Source: a virus. Taken from it: 23,141 bases of DNA. The position numbers and the translations under genes are program-made. This document shows, one piece after another, positions 21,993 through 23,141 of this stretch. Numbering within the stretch: the first letter of the stretch is position 1; each line of letters begins with the position of its first letter. The notes beneath the pieces are model-generated. The model was not told the DNA's origin, ran no database searches, and worked only from the letters and a program-made list of their open reading frames with translations. The stretch spans positions 1-23,141 of the IMG/VR virus record IMGVR_UViG_3300045922_000782. One strand, given 5' to 3'.

Positions 21993-22025
21993 TTGTTTGG
22001 TCAGTTTTTTTAAGATATTTTTAGG
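21993..22025 (+). promoter_or_regulatory. Promoter P4, flavobacterial type
   Basis: TTG at 21993-21995, 20 bases, TATTTTTAGG at 22016-22025. TTTGG after TTG and GGTAATTAAAA after the -7 box resemble P1 and P2. It lies 36 bases before the membrane protein gene. The 120 bases before it (21870-21990) hold only weak AT hairpins. Confidence 0.68.
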
Positions 22026-22061
22026 TAATTAAAATGTTTAACAAATTTAAATTAAAAAACT

Positions 22062-22667
22062 ATGATATTTCAAATTATCTCATCTGTATTAGCAGGTTTC
22101 GGTTTTTATTTTCTTGTTACTAAAATTATAGATTTAGTCAAAGAAATTAAAAAAATTTCCGAAGAGCGAAAAATATATCATGACTTAACGAGAGACATTC
22201 TTTCTAAGCAAATCAAATTTAAAGATAGAATAAATCATATTGTTAGATTTACATTACCTATTTCTAACAAAAAATACGAAGCATTACTGGGAATTTCTTT
22301 GAAAAACAATTTAGTTTTTTTTATAAAAGACAACAGTATTATTTACACCCTCCAACATTATAACAATGAAATTATTAAAGTCTTACAAACTACTTTTCAT
22401 AAAGAAATTAACACTGTAGTACACATTAACGGTGATATTGTAGACCGAAGAACTTATGAAAATAGTCTTTATTTTACTTTAAATCAAAACGAACTTAATG
22501 AGCTCAAATCTTTAACAGACCCAGATTATAGTTTGTTAAATTTATCTTCTCCAAAACTTTCTAAACAAGAACAGTTAAATTTACTTTTAGATAAAATAAA
22601 TCAATCTGGTTATGATTCTTTAACTGAAGAAGAAAAAGAACAATTAAGAAAATTATCAAACAATTAA
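22062..22667 (+). CDS. Membrane-anchored protein with DUF6576-like C terminus
   Basis: 201 residues. One N-terminal transmembrane helix (about 4-26, ISSVLAGFGFYFLVTKIIDLV), a charged helix, a beta-rich middle domain (about 60-145) and a C-terminal tail (LLLDKINQSGYDSLTEEEKEQLRKLSNN). That tail closely resembles the short ILDKIsxxGyDSLTxEEKxxL motif that I know from the C terminus of Bacteroidota rhomboid-family membrane proteins (DUF6576). No rhomboid active-site Ser/His is present. It is the first gene after promoter P4. Function unknown. Confidence 0.65.
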   Translation: MIFQIISSVLAGFGFYFLVTKIIDLVKEIKKISEERKIYHDLTRDILSKQIKFKDRINHIVRFTLPISNKKYEALLGISLKNNLVFFIKDNSIIYTLQHYNNEIIKVLQTTFHKEINTVVHINGDIVDRRTYENSLYFTLNQNELNELKSLTDPDYSLLNLSSPKLSKQEQLNLLLDKINQSGYDSLTEEEKEQLRKLSNN

Positions 22668-22685
22668 TTAATTAATATTAATTTT

Positions 22686-23105
22686 ATGAAAACATTTTTT
22701 ATTATTTCGGGACTATATTTTACAGTATGGTATTTAATTTTCGCTTTATTTCCTACAGTACAGTGGAGTGTTAAATTTTTATCGTATAGATTTAAACAAC
22801 TTAAAGAATTAGTTGATAAAGAAGATAAGAATAAATTTGAATTTAATTTATTAACTATTTTTACAGCGTTTTATTTAGTTTTTTACAAAGGATTTTTACT
22901 TGTTTGGTTGGTTATTACTACAGTTTATTTTTACAATAAAGATAATAATATTTTCGGTATTTTAATTTTATTTATTTTATTAGGAATGTTTAAGTTCTTA
23001 TCTTATTGGTTTTACTCTGTACAAAGTCAGTTACAAATAATTCGCGCGAGTGCAATTCTTAATATTATTATAATAATTACTTGTATTATACTATTAATAG
23101 GGTAA
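22686..23105 (+). CDS. Hypothetical multi-pass membrane protein, 139 aa
   Basis: 139 residues with about four hydrophobic segments: 1-21 (FFIISGLYFTVWYLIFALFP), about 55-80 (LLTIFTAFYLVFYKGFLLVWLVITTVYF), about 88-107 (IFGILILFILLGMFKFLSYWF) and 118-138 (ASAILNIIIIITCIILLIG). Between the first two lies a charged loop. It is probably an inner-membrane protein, possibly linked to the upstream membrane-anchored gene, which it follows by 18 bases. No family recognised. Confidence 0.7.
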   Translation: MKTFFIISGLYFTVWYLIFALFPTVQWSVKFLSYRFKQLKELVDKEDKNKFEFNLLTIFTAFYLVFYKGFLLVWLVITTVYFYNKDNNIFGILILFILLGMFKFLSYWFYSVQSQLQIIRASAILNIIIIITCIILLIG

Positions 23106-23141
23106 AAACAATAGAATTATTATACAACTAATTAAACATTT

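Noticed and set aside
22034-22123. Short ORF starting at ATG 22034
   Set aside because: It overlaps the start of the membrane protein gene in another frame and has no coding character; its ATG lies in the promoter P4 leader.

Overview
The window looks like part of a large, very AT-rich tailed phage (or prophage) genome from the phylum Bacteroidota, probably Flavobacteriia. The phage call rests on a T4-like baseplate set (gp5-like OB-fold hub protein, tail fibre, gp25-like and gp6-like wedge proteins), dense co-directional overlapping genes, and a group of 18 tRNA genes with small ORFs between them. The host call rests on the lack of Shine-Dalgarno sites and on four promoter-like boxes of the form TTG-N20-TANNTTTAGG(G), close to the known flavobacterial consensus TTG/TAnnTTTG.

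Layout: (1) 3-962, the 3' part of folE2 (GTP cyclohydrolase IB). (2) 966-1274, a non-coding IS605-type element on the minus strand. (3) 1316-12967, one long plus-strand block: phage metallopeptidase, Cas4/RecB-like nuclease, hypotheticals, a GT-B glycosyltransferase, a gp55-like sigma candidate, then the baseplate and fibre genes. (4) 12987-13289, a promoter, a strongly folded non-coding RNA and a terminator. (5) 13299-15828, a second promoter, a membrane-anchored SpoIIE-type phosphatase and two hypotheticals. (6) 15861-19395, a promoter, an attenuator-like leader and 15 tRNA genes with small ORFs, an I78-inhibitor-like protein, a metallophosphoesterase and a second attenuator-like leader. (7) 19435-21537, an HNH endonuclease and a TnpB element followed directly by a TnpB-less relative and a terminator. 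(8) 21565-21865, three more tRNA genes. (9) 21993-23105, a fourth promoter and two membrane proteins.

The most notable content is RNA. Five IS605-type elements are present, only one of which encodes TnpB. Two of the others (966-1274 and about 16091-16304) are internally deleted tnpB copies that kept hairpins with compensatory base changes, which suggests selection on an omega-type guide RNA. Two elements flank the same tRNA-Pro gene with their would-be guide segments pointing into it from both sides. Two leaders next to tRNA genes have mutually exclusive stems ending in intrinsic terminators, the geometry of transcription attenuators. A third structured RNA of about 270 nt sits between its own promoter and terminator.

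All assignments come from reading the sequence and remembered family motifs; no database search or folding program was run.
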